Of a DNA stretch of 15,743 bases, positions 1 to 7,319 are shown one piece after another. The notes under the pieces are model-generated. The model was not told the origin of the DNA. It saw only the letters and a list, made by a program, of their open reading frames with translations, and did not search any database. This stretch comes from Planctomycetota bacterium (GTDB lineage Bacteria; Planctomycetota; Phycisphaerae; WQYP01), in NCBI GenBank assembly GCA_021799715.1, contig JAJYZY010000054.1, positions 1 to 15,743 of the forward strand, in the 5' to 3' direction. The stretch's first letter is position 1; the number at the start of each line of letters is the position of its first letter. Both the position numbers and the translations under genes were made by a program.

Positions 1-94
1 ACCCGAAGCGACATCCGGGGAAATATTGGGTATCACGTTTTTCGCGACTAAATCGACAGGCCCCGCGCCGGGATACCATAAGTTCATGTTCAAC

Positions 95-445
95 TCAGTG
101 GTTTGGTACCTCCTGGTACGGCGACATGGCGGCTAATTGGCCGGGGTAAATCTTCGGTGGCGGCTGTTGCGGAAGTTCCAGTCCCAGCTTATCCAGCAGC
201 AACCGCTGCTCCGGCGGTGCCACTTCGGGCTTGGCAAACAATGTCATGGTTTGAATCTCTCCACGCTGCGGATCAAAGACCTGCAACGCCCGGCGCCAGG
301 ATTCTTCCTGCGCGCTGGTGAGTTCGCCCAGATAGATCACCTGCCGCTGTATCCATCGGCCCTCGGCGACACACCGCTTCTCCATCACACGATGATAGAT
401 GTGTGACTTGCCATTCTTCTTGCGATCACTGGCACTCATGAACAT
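95..445 (-). pseudogene. Truncated IS1634/IS4-type transposase, N-terminal fragment
   Basis: This 116-residue reading frame resembles the start of the large planctomycete-type IS1634 (IS4-like) DDE transposases. It opens with a basic stretch (SASDRKKNGKSHIYHRVME), followed by the segment GRWIQRQVIYLGEL and then a QEESWRRALQVFD segment. Full-length members run to several hundred residues, with the DDE catalytic core well after this point. Here the frame ends just where the conserved core would start, so no catalytic residue is present and the protein cannot be an active transposase. The ATG at 445 is chosen because family similarity begins there. The frame stays open back to 589, but that extension looks non-conserved. 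No terminal inverted repeats or target duplication were found. A standalone small protein derived from a transposase is possible but less likely than decay. The family call rests on recognition of the sequence, not a search. Confidence 0.6.
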
Positions 446-1329
446 GGGTATTAATATCGCAAACCAGACCCCGAAAAGACAGGGAATTTTCCCCAGGTAG
501 GTCTGTACCAGAACGGTTTTGAAAAAAACACCCTTTTTTGACAGCGCCAAGGCACTTTTTGTATTTTTTTCAATCAAAAACACGCGCAAAGTGCGAAGGT
601 TGGGGTAGCAGCCGGGGAGTTGATCTGTATGAGTGTATCGTTGGTCGGGCGGTGGTGAAGTCGGTCGATTTGCCTTTCACGCCTATTCTGTTCCGCAGCC
701 GCCTCAATGGGAGCTATTGTCGAATGTTGTCGATTGCCGAAATCAGGCAACCTGTTTTTTACTCCATTTTGGAGTGATGCCCCGACAGAAGGCTGCCAGT
801 GAGCTTCCCGTTAATTCCAGCGGGGTTTCAATACATAAACGAATATGCGGCCAATAAACGGCCAGAACATCATCATCCACAAGAGTACAGAAAGCCCTGA
901 TTTTGGCGGCTTGAGACAATTAGAGATAAGTAGCCAAGGGCACCAATGCTGCCGGTGGGGTCAGCCGTTTTTTGCTGCGCAAAAAAACGTCTGACCGCCA
1001 CCCGGCAGATTGGATGATTCGCCATCGGGGTTGATTCGTTGATGTTTCGGTCTGGTTTTGGTGAAGCGGGCAATGGTATTGGATGCGGCCATTTGGGAAT
1101 ATCGCACCGGCACGCATGGATATGGCATCGGTTCTGTATGGACAGGCCAATGCTTCGCTCCACGGCCGCGGGTTGCCACCGCGCGGTTCCGTCGTTCCGG
1201 CGGAGTTGTTTTTATGCAACACCTTCATTACCGGCACCCACCGGTTCCTGATGCGCATCGCCGTATGCGGTTTACATGCGCATTGTCGGCTGATAGCCAA
1301 GCTTGACCTGGCGGGTTAGAATATGCCGC
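446..1329. other. Gene-poor region between transposase remnant and galM
   Basis: No convincing gene lies in these roughly 880 bases. The longer frames have no ribosome binding site and unremarkable composition. One minus-strand frame (743-919, about 58 codons; TTG start at 919, GTG possible at 880) gives a plausible protein with many acidic and hydrophobic residues, but it lacks a ribosome binding site and any family I recognise. The stretch holds a small hairpin (arms at 761-765 and 771-775), a long imperfect palindrome at 943-1013, and two copies of the palindrome ATGCGCAT at 1251-1258 and 1276-1283 just before galM. With the transposase fragment on its left edge, it looks like a decayed mobile-element landing area. 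Confidence 0.5.
943..1013. repeat. Long imperfect inverted repeat (hairpin), arms about 33 nt
   Basis: The left arm (943-975) and right arm (979-1013) are near-perfect reverse complements around a 3-nt loop (TGC, 976-978). Aligning them by hand leaves one mismatch and four single-base gaps. The inner stem is CGTTTTTTGC against GCAAAAAAACG; the outer stem includes GTCAG against CTGAC and GCTGCCGG against CCGGCAG. No run of T follows the stem on either strand, so it does not look like a standard intrinsic terminator. It could be a REP-like or miniature transposable element, or the foldback of a small RNA. I saw no second copy in this window. Confidence 0.65.
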
Positions 1330-2370
1330 ATGAACATCACACATGAAATATTCGGTCATACCAAAGACGCGCAACCAGTGGATCGGTTCACTTTAAACAG
1401 CCCCGCGGGGCTGACGCTTAAAGTCTGCTCTTACGGGGCGACGATCACGGAATTGCACACACCCGACCGCAAGGGTGATACAACGGACATTACGCTGGGC
1501 TTTGACAAGCTTGGGCCCTATCTTGGCGAACATCCGTCGCTGGGATGCGTGGTGGGCCGGGTGGCCAATCGCATTGCCAATGCCCGGTTCCGGCTTAATA
1601 AAAAAGAGTATCAGTTACATGCCAATAATGGGGCGCACAGCCTCCATGGCGGAAAAGTGGGATTGGCCCGGAGAGTGTGGAAATCCCAGCAGATCAAGGT
1701 CAACGGCGTGCCGGCTGTGGAATTCAGTTATCACAGCCCGGATATGGAGGAAGGTTACCCCGGCACGGTGGATTTCAAGGCGATATATCTGATGCCGGAT
1801 AACCATACCATCCGCCTGATTATGGAAGCCCGCACGGACTATCCCACTCCGATTAATCTCACCAATCACGCATATTTTAATTTCCATGGAGCCGGCCACG
1901 GAGATATTCTGGATCATGAACTGACCATTCACGCGGATCACTACACGCCCGTGGATGCCACGTTGATTCCAACCGGCGAAATCCATACCGTTCACGGCAC
2001 GCCGCTGGACTTTACACATCCCACCACCATCGGCTCGCGGATCTCGCAGGTGCCGGGCGGTTATGATCATAATTATGTCCTGCGATCCGGGGACGACCCA
2101 TTGCATCCCGCGGCCCGCCTGACGGAACCCTCTTCGGGCCGAATCATGGAAGTCTGGACAACGCAGCCGGGCATTCAGCTATATACCGGGAATTTTCTTG
2201 ACGGCGGGATTTCCGGCATCGGCGGCGTGTATGGGAAACATGGCGGACTATGTCTGGAAACCCAGCATTTTCCCAATACGGTGCATCATGGCCATTTTCC
2301 ATCGATTATTCTGCATCCGGGGCAGCATTATCATCATATTGCGGAGTACCGCTTCCCAAAACCGATGTGA
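1330..2370 (+). CDS. galM: Aldose 1-epimerase (mutarotase)
   Basis: Aldose 1-epimerase interconverts the alpha and beta anomers of glucose, galactose and related sugars, feeding for example the Leloir pathway. The 346-residue length is standard for the family. Expected motifs occur in order: an NRIANA segment near residues 80-85, SLHGGK with a conserved His at 106, the NHAYFNF motif with catalytic acid His180, YDHNYVL with Asp246, and the C-terminal CLETQHFPN motif with catalytic base Glu310. No signal peptide is visible, so it should be cytosolic. The ATG at 1330 is preferred over the in-frame TTG at 1303 because family similarity (start of the beta-sandwich) follows it. There is no good ribosome binding site, but TAGAAT lies at 1317-1322, so a leaderless transcript is possible. 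It is followed after 62 bp by the peroxidase gene on the same strand. No other galactose genes are nearby. Confidence 0.93.
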   Translation: MNITHEIFGHTKDAQPVDRFTLNSPAGLTLKVCSYGATITELHTPDRKGDTTDITLGFDKLGPYLGEHPSLGCVVGRVANRIANARFRLNKKEYQLHANNGAHSLHGGKVGLARRVWKSQQIKVNGVPAVEFSYHSPDMEEGYPGTVDFKAIYLMPDNHTIRLIMEARTDYPTPINLTNHAYFNFHGAGHGDILDHELTIHADHYTPVDATLIPTGEIHTVHGTPLDFTHPTTIGSRISQVPGGYDHNYVLRSGDDPLHPAARLTEPSSGRIMEVWTTQPGIQLYTGNFLDGGISGIGGVYGKHGGLCLETQHFPNTVHHGHFPSIILHPGQHYHHIAEYRFPKPM

Positions 2371-2432
2371 TCTGCACGCCGGCATGGGATGAAGCATCTG
2401 GAAAAAATGGACGTTCTGATTGGAGCAACGGT

Positions 2433-3035
2433 ATGAAAAACTTTACGTTAAAGCGGGCGGCAACTCTGTTGACCGCGGGAATTCTCACACTGGCCGGTAT
2501 TGCGGGATTGCAGGCCCGCGCGCAGGCGGCTGCGAATTCCGCAGTGGCACCGGTGCTTTCATTCACGATGCCATCCCTGGCAGGGAAACCCATTGATTTA
2601 GGCCGATATCAGGGTAAAGTGATTTTGATGGTCAACACCGCCAGCAAATGCGGTTTTACGCCGCAATATGCGGGACTCGAAGCTCTTTACAAGCAATTTA
2701 AATCCAGGGGGTTTGTGATTCTTGGATTCCCCTCCAATGATTTCGGCCACCAGGAACCGGGGACGGATAAACAAATCAGCACATTCTGCACATCGCATTA
2801 TGGCGTTACGTTTCCGATGTTTTCCAAGGTGGATGTCAAAGGGCCGCACCAGTGCGCTTTGTATCATTTTCTTACCGGCCGCAAGACTGATCCGCGGTTT
2901 GCCGGGGTGGTGAAATGGAATTTTGAAAAATTCCTGATTTCCCGCAGCGGCAAGATTGTGGCACGGTTCCGCTCTCCGATTACACCGGAGTCGGCATTGC
3001 TCGTGCATGCGGTGGAAACCCAATTGGCTCGATAA
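2433..3035 (+). CDS. Exported glutathione peroxidase-family thiol peroxidase
   Basis: This 200-residue protein of the GPx/thioredoxin-fold family reduces hydrogen peroxide or organic hydroperoxides. The fold contains the peroxidatic motif NTASKCGFTPQ (Cys73, not selenocysteine), GFPSNDFGHQEPG with Gln107, and KWNFEKFLIS with Trp162 and Asn163, which completes the catalytic tetrad. A second cysteine in the FCTSHYGVTFP segment (Cys119) sits where thioredoxin-dependent GPx enzymes carry the resolving Cys, so reduction by a thioredoxin-like partner is more likely than by glutathione. Residues 1-32 form a basic, hydrophobic, Ala-rich signal peptide ending near ARAQA, so the mature enzyme should act outside the cytosol. 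The ATG at 2433 is supported by GGAG at 2422-2425. An upstream in-frame extension lies inside galM and is not expected to be used. The glycosyltransferase gene starts 19 bp after its stop codon, which suggests cotranscription. Confidence 0.92.
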   Translation: MKNFTLKRAATLLTAGILTLAGIAGLQARAQAAANSAVAPVLSFTMPSLAGKPIDLGRYQGKVILMVNTASKCGFTPQYAGLEALYKQFKSRGFVILGFPSNDFGHQEPGTDKQISTFCTSHYGVTFPMFSKVDVKGPHQCALYHFLTGRKTDPRFAGVVKWNFEKFLISRSGKIVARFRSPITPESALLVHAVETQLAR

Positions 3036-3054
3036 TCAGGTATGATGCCCCGCG

Positions 3055-4284
3055 ATGATCCACTTGCTTTCCGCACACTGGGCCACGGTTTTATTGGCGC
3101 TACTCTGGGGCACGGCCTTGCTGATTGCCGCATGGGCCGCGCGAGTGGCACAATTTTTCAATCTGCGGATGCCGCGCGTGGTGGAGCAACCTCTGGCGGC
3201 CAAGTTCCCCATGGTGGCGGTCATTGCGCCGATAAAGGGCGTGGACGCCAATACCCAGGAAAACATTGCCGCGCTGTTAAATCAGGATTATCCCCATTAC
3301 CGCGTTATATTTGCGGTGGAATCAGCGGATGATCCGGTGTGCGCTCTGGTTGCCGCAGCACGGGAGAGCAATACTGCCCGTCGCATTGAACTGGTGGTGG
3401 CGGGAAAAGCGACAAAGCGGGGGCAGAAGGTGCATAATCAACTCGCGGCGGTAGACCATACAACACCGGATGATACATTCCTGGCATTTATGGATGCCGA
3501 CGCCCATCCCGCGCCCAACTGGCTTCATGCGCTGGTTTCCATGCTAAATTCCCACCACATCGGCGCAACGACCGGCTATCGATTTTACATTCCAAGCGAC
3601 GCCCATCCGGCCAACGGAGTGATTTGTGTGCTCAACGCCATGGTCGGAACCCTGTTAGGCCCCTACCGGCGCACGGTGGCTTGGGGCGGATCCATGGCCA
3701 TCCGCCGAAAGGATTTTTTCGGCTTCGGCGTGCATGATGCCTGGCAGGGGGCGTTAAGCGATGATTATGCGTTAACCTGGTGCGTTAAAAAAAACGCCCA
3801 CACGAAAATACATTTTGTGCCGCAGTGTATCGTGGCATCCAGGGCGGGCTTTGACTGGCCCAGAGCATGGGAGTTTGCGGTGCGGCAGTATCGGATCACG
3901 CGCGTGTGCGCGGGGCGGCTGTGGTTGACCGCCCTGGCGGGGGCGGCTCTTTATATTTCCGCGATGGCATCGGCAATCATCGTTGCGATTATCCTGGCGG
4001 CAATGGAATCCAGATGGTGCGTCGTGCCGCTGACGGTTGCATTCGGATTGTATGGCCTGTCGATGTTCCGCGGATGGATGGTACTGCAAGCCGCGCGGAA
4101 ATTACTGCCGGATCACAACGCAGCCATCAATCAGGTGACGTTCTGGTTCACCTGGGCAATGCCGGCGGTGCATGGTGTAAACGCGGCATTTTTAATGGGG
4201 GCCGCCTTCGGCAGAATTATTACCTGGCGCGGCATCCGTTATGAAATGAAATCGCTGACGGAAACAACCGTTCTTTCGGAATGA
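3055..4284 (+). CDS. Membrane glycosyltransferase, GT2/GT21 (ceramide glucosyltransferase/HpnI-like)
   Basis: This 409-residue membrane protein has one N-terminal transmembrane helix (about 8-30), a cytosolic GT-A domain and hydrophobic segments towards the C-terminus (about 289-315, 323-345 and 363-388). GT-A signatures are visible: VAVIAPIKG near 54-61, FAVESADDP near 86-94, the DXD-like FMDADAHP (Asp147/Asp149), WGGSMAIRR (210-218), LSDDYALTW with the putative catalytic Asp (236/237), and RQYRITR (277-283). The last occupies the place of the (Q/R)XXRW motif but has Thr instead of Trp. This architecture matches ceramide glucosyltransferase-type enzymes, including bacterial HpnI. The acceptor is therefore probably a membrane lipid, such as a hopanoid or other amphiphile. 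No hopanoid genes are nearby, so the exact substrate is open. No clear ribosome binding site precedes the ATG. The gene starts 19 bp after the peroxidase stop, so translation may depend on the upstream gene. Confidence 0.85.
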   Translation: MIHLLSAHWATVLLALLWGTALLIAAWAARVAQFFNLRMPRVVEQPLAAKFPMVAVIAPIKGVDANTQENIAALLNQDYPHYRVIFAVESADDPVCALVAAARESNTARRIELVVAGKATKRGQKVHNQLAAVDHTTPDDTFLAFMDADAHPAPNWLHALVSMLNSHHIGATTGYRFYIPSDAHPANGVICVLNAMVGTLLGPYRRTVAWGGSMAIRRKDFFGFGVHDAWQGALSDDYALTWCVKKNAHTKIHFVPQCIVASRAGFDWPRAWEFAVRQYRITRVCAGRLWLTALAGAALYISAMASAIIVAIILAAMESRWCVVPLTVAFGLYGLSMFRGWMVLQAARKLLPDHNAAINQVTFWFTWAMPAVHGVNAAFLMGAAFGRIITWRGIRYEMKSLTETTVLSE

Positions 4285-4509
4285 AAACTTGGCATCCCGC
4301 CGCGGGAAATCCGATGACACAATTCACATGACACGGGATGGATGCCGGTACTGAACGGAGAATTCATAAAACATCGCGGGGATTGTTTGTGTCGCACATG
4401 ACATACTCTGTGCGGCAGATCGCACCGTAGGTTTGAGATCAGCAATTCGGGCATTCCGGAATTTTGGAATTCAGAATTGAACAATACTCAACTTCGATTC
4501 CATCGCCGG
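4285..4509. other. Convergent intergenic region
   Basis: This gap separates the plus-strand glycosyltransferase from the convergent minus-strand lipoprotein gene. A bidirectional terminator would be expected, but I see only weak dyads: TCCCG/CGGGA around 4303-4315 and CGCACA/TGTGCG at 4393-4398 and 4409-4414. Neither is followed by a T-run. The small frame opposite (4239-4484) has no coding character. Confidence 0.4.
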
Positions 4510-6237
4510 TTATTGCTTCGGCAGCGGTAGATTCAATGATGAATTGACCTGCATGGCGGCATGAGCACTGGCCGCGGCGGCTTTAATTGCAGCGGCGCGA
4601 ACCGAGGAATTGCTGGAAATGCCGGCTACGGATAAATCCACGTTGTACATCATGGCCGGCACGACCCATTGAAGGGACGACGACCCCATGGAACCGCCGG
4701 ATTGCGCCTGCTTCAGATCGCCGGCGGCATGGACATTGAATTCCACCATGGCCTGTTTGCGGAAATTTTCCACCGTGCCGGCGGGTGGCTCGCGCAGGGG
4801 CGAACTTTCATTTACGATTGAGAAAATCTGTTTGCCGGCCCGCGCGGCGCTTTGTTGCAGTTGCGCGGCATACATCCGCATGGCGGCAATTTGTCCCGCT
4901 TTCAAGGCGGCGGCGGAGCGATAAACTTCCAGCACAGCTTGCGGGGCCATGTTCTCATTGGCGGCCACCAGTGGATCTCCCGGTTTTAAGCCGGACTTAA
5001 TCAGGCTCTGCGCGTATGCGCTGGAACGTCGCTGTTCGTTCAGCGCGGCCATGAGATCGCTGGAGGCGGCGGTGGTATGTTTCTGGGCAATGGCCGCCTG
5101 TTTATCAATGGTTTTAATCAAAGAATTGATGCTCGCAGAGCGTCCGGCGGCGGAGGTTGGAGAACTGCCATTGGCACCATCAATGAGCACGGTAACGCCG
5201 GCTTTGAGCGCGGCAATTTGAGCACTATCGCTGCGCGCCAATTCCGCAGCCGATTTTTGAGCCTGCCGCAGGGCCGCCACCTGATTGGCCCATCTGGATC
5301 GCAGCAGTTCAGCCGAATTCAAAGCGATTACCGCGAGTTGATAGCGGGTGTGGAGCACATTGGCTTTCTGGTTGGCGGCGGCCGCCTGATCCAGATAACC
5401 GGCACCCCGTTTGAAATCAGCCAGAGTCGCCGGTGTAATGGTTGTTTGCCCTTGAGCCTGCAGGGCCATCCCGCGAATATCCAAGGCCTTGGCGATTCCC
5501 TGATAATGGGCCAAAACGCGGCCAACGGCATGCACCCGCTTTTGTGCTTCCGCCACGGAATGTGCGGCTGATTTCTCCATCCGTTGGGCATGGTGCAGGT
5601 CCTGATCATATAAATGCATGTATAAATCATGCTGTTTTTTCAAAAACGCCATTTTCTGGGCAAAACGCCCCACCTGAGTCGCAGCGGCATCAACGGATAA
5701 CACCTGATCCTGCAAGGCCATCAGCGCATTGGATAATTGATCGACATGGACTTGCGCGGCGGTCAGATTCACCAGCCCCCGCTGCATTTCCAGCAAACCC
5801 TTCACCTGAAAATTCAAACTGGAATTGCCCAGCGCGCTGGAGAGCGTGGCATACGCATGCCGCAAGTCGCGCGTGACCGATGGCGGCTGAAGATACGCGC
5901 CGGGATTACTTTTTGCGGCATCCCGCGCGGCCATGAGTTGCCCGGAGTTTAAGGGCGCACTAATTGAAACCGGGAAATGGGCCTTGGCATGATAACGGCC
6001 TGCTTCCGCAAGAAGAATTGACGCTTTGGTTGACGCCGCCTGAGCCTGCACATCCGCCTGATGCGATGATGAGGCACCACAACCGGTTAAGGCGGCACTG
6101 GCCGCAAACGCCGCCGCCAATCCAATAGCCCGCGACGCTCGCGTCCATCGCCCGATGCCGGAAGAAGCGGTCTTTTGCGCCTTGGAAACCATAAGATTGG
6201 GCTGTTGTGTTGTAGAAATCACGTCAACTCCTGCCAT
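4510..6237 (-). CDS. Large alanine-rich helical lipoprotein, function unknown
   Basis: I do not recognise this 575-residue protein as a known family. It starts with a long basic n-region, a hydrophobic stretch (IGLAAAFAASAAL) and a lipobox LTGC with the lipidated cysteine at 53, so it should be an exported membrane-anchored lipoprotein. After Cys53 comes a Ser/Gln/Ala linker. Residues about 65-490 are then almost wholly predicted helical, rich in Ala, Gln, Lys and Leu, with heptad-like hydrophobic spacing typical of long coiled coils or helical hairpins. The C-terminal part (about 505-575) is richer in Ser, Asn and Gly and contains an LQWVVPAMMYNVDLSVAG segment that could be beta-structured. 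Only Cys53 is a cysteine. The ATG at 6237 is used; Met16 (6192) would give a shorter signal peptide but has no better ribosome binding site. A good promoter lies at 6272-6300. Possible roles are an envelope scaffold or adaptor, but this is speculation. Confidence 0.8.
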   Translation of the reverse strand: MAGVDVISTTQQPNLMVSKAQKTASSGIGRWTRASRAIGLAAAFAASAALTGCGASSSHQADVQAQAASTKASILLAEAGRYHAKAHFPVSISAPLNSGQLMAARDAAKSNPGAYLQPPSVTRDLRHAYATLSSALGNSSLNFQVKGLLEMQRGLVNLTAAQVHVDQLSNALMALQDQVLSVDAAATQVGRFAQKMAFLKKQHDLYMHLYDQDLHHAQRMEKSAAHSVAEAQKRVHAVGRVLAHYQGIAKALDIRGMALQAQGQTTITPATLADFKRGAGYLDQAAAANQKANVLHTRYQLAVIALNSAELLRSRWANQVAALRQAQKSAAELARSDSAQIAALKAGVTVLIDGANGSSPTSAAGRSASINSLIKTIDKQAAIAQKHTTAASSDLMAALNEQRRSSAYAQSLIKSGLKPGDPLVAANENMAPQAVLEVYRSAAALKAGQIAAMRMYAAQLQQSAARAGKQIFSIVNESSPLREPPAGTVENFRKQAMVEFNVHAAGDLKQAQSGGSMGSSSLQWVVPAMMYNVDLSVAGISSNSSVRAAAIKAAAASAHAAMQVNSSLNLPLPKQ

Positions 6238-6833
6238 AGCTCAACCGCCACCCTGTCGAAAATCAACCATTTTTGTACCACCACAATGCTCCGGCGTCAA
6301 CTAAAAACGGGAAAAATTAATCGTCGCGCGATGCAGTTGCCATCAGGCGGGACAACGCGGATCGCCAACCTGTGGGTTGCTACGGAGCTTCAACTGCGGT
6401 AACAACGGCTGGCGGGCGCTGATATGCCATCCAAATGTCTTCTGCGCGGCACGCATACTGCGTTGGTGATTGGCGTGATAATCGCCTTCCGTTTGGAACC
6501 CAGCCAGTGGCGGCATCAGTGCCGCACGGCCACGGCTTGTTCCGCTGCGTCAAAACCTACTAATTTTTACACAGCCAGCCGCATTAACTCTGAATTCTCA
6601 ATTATCAATTTTTACGGGCAGAAGCCGGTTCGAGTAATTATCTTTATGTACCCCAATAACCCATCTTGTGCTCTGCCAGAGCAGAATGTTAGGGTCGGAG
6701 AAGAACCCCGGCGTTTGTGGGCGTGCAATTTGAGAGGAAACCATCCTGAAATTTTGATGTGACAGAGCACCAGATCATCAACGGCGGCATCGGCGACTTG
6801 ATCAACCAGTCGCACATCATTGGATCTGGCCAC
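6238..6833. other. Gene-poor region between lipoprotein gene and pseudopilin operon
   Basis: About 600 bases without a supportable gene. The right part contains a minus-strand frame (6612-6833) that is in frame with the last pseudopilin and separated from it only by one TGA. Its first 25 or so codons look protein-like; the rest do not. There is a dyad GCGACT/AGTCGC at 6793-6798 and 6808-6813, without a T-run, and a compact palindrome TGCTCTG-C-CAGAGCA at 6669-6683. The lipoprotein promoter occupies the left end. The plus-strand frame 6424-6762 shows no ribosome binding site or recognisable domain. Confidence 0.4.
6272..6300 (-). promoter_or_regulatory. Candidate sigma70-type promoter for the lipoprotein gene
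   Basis: Reading the minus strand, TTGACG (6300-6295) and TACAAA (6277-6272) are separated by exactly 17 bp. They match consensus at 5 of 6 and 4 of 6 positions. Transcription would start near 6265, about 28 nt before the ATG at 6237. Confidence 0.5.
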
Positions 6834-7319
6834 TCACAGTGCGCGGTGCTGTTGAAAGCTTTTCATGCCGAATGATGAACCGGGAATGGTCACCGCAGTT
6901 AGACGCCAATGGTTGGCGGATCGCTGAAATGTCAGCAGACGCTGGGAGCGCACATTCGCGAATGCCGCGCGCAGAGTAAAAATTATTTTACTTTCACCAT
7001 GTCGAAGGGCGGAAATGGAGAGTTGACCGCCCCGTTTTCCCAACGCAACCGGCAGGCCGATTTTTAATGGTTTTGCGGGCACATTGCCTGCATCCAGGTC
7101 GGCAATGGCACAATGGGCACCGGCATTGAGCAGCAGGTCCACCTGCAACCGGGCGATGGTGGTATTGGTGAGTTTTATTTGGTAAGAAAACACTTCCGCC
7201 AGCACCACCAGGCAGGCCGCCACCAGGGCGATCATGGCCACCATCGTGATAATGGCAAAGCCACAGCGGCAGTGCCGCGGCGGCTTGGCAGGTAAAGCGG
7301 ACCGGCCCGTTACACTCAT
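6834..7319 (-). CDS. Pseudopilin-like protein, GspK-like N-terminus lacking Glu+5
   Basis: This 161-residue protein carries a basic leader of 20 residues ending CRCG, followed by FAIITMVAMIALVAACLVVL, a type IV pilin-like N-terminal transmembrane helix with predicted cleavage between Gly20 and Phe21. Position +5 of the mature protein is Thr rather than the Glu required of major pilins. This is typical of GspK, the tip pseudopilin of type II secretion systems. GspK proteins usually exceed 300 residues with a large alpha-helical insertion, whereas this one is about half that length, so it is at most a minimal GspK analogue. The remaining 115 or so residues form a small Leu/Arg-rich domain without a recognised motif. 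Its ATG overlaps the previous gene's stop (ATGA), implying translational coupling. It is the last gene of the operon. The reading frame is open for 73 more codons after its TGA. Confidence 0.75.
   Translation of the reverse strand: MSVTGRSALPAKPPRHCRCGFAIITMVAMIALVAACLVVLAEVFSYQIKLTNTTIARLQVDLLLNAGAHCAIADLDAGNVPAKPLKIGLPVALGKRGGQLSISALRHGESKIIFTLRAAFANVRSQRLLTFQRSANHWRLTAVTIPGSSFGMKSFQQHRAL

Noticed and set aside
1..87. Minus-strand open frame running off the left edge from an ATG at 87 (begins MNLWYPGAG)
   Set aside because: Only 29 codons are visible, the AGGAGG upstream is too far (about 21 nt) to serve as a ribosome binding site, and no family is recognisable. It could be a real gene start but cannot be supported here.
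761..775. Small hairpin next to a six-T run, considered as a terminator
   Set aside because: The T-run precedes the stem on the plus strand and reads as A on the minus strand, so it is in the wrong order for an intrinsic terminator on either strand.
743..919. Minus-strand frame of about 58 codons with protein-like composition (contains VDDDVLAVYWPHIRL)
   Set aside because: It has no ribosome binding site, only TTG or GTG starts, and no recognised family; kept only as a note in the intergenic entry.
873..1300. Overlapping minus-strand and plus-strand frames around the long palindrome
   Set aside because: They run through the palindrome in several frames on both strands, have no ribosome binding sites and show no domain; open frames are expected by chance in GC-rich DNA.
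1615..2106. 163-codon minus-strand frame opposite galM
   Set aside because: It is antisense to a well-supported enzyme gene and has no independent coding evidence.
5077..5571. 164-codon plus-strand frame opposite the lipoprotein gene
   Set aside because: The lipoprotein frame has a lipobox, a consistent helical composition and a promoter; the opposite frame has none of these.
6600..6660. GGTTCGAGT-like sequence reminiscent of a tRNA T-arm
   Set aside because: No matching acceptor, D-arm or anticodon stem could be folded around it.
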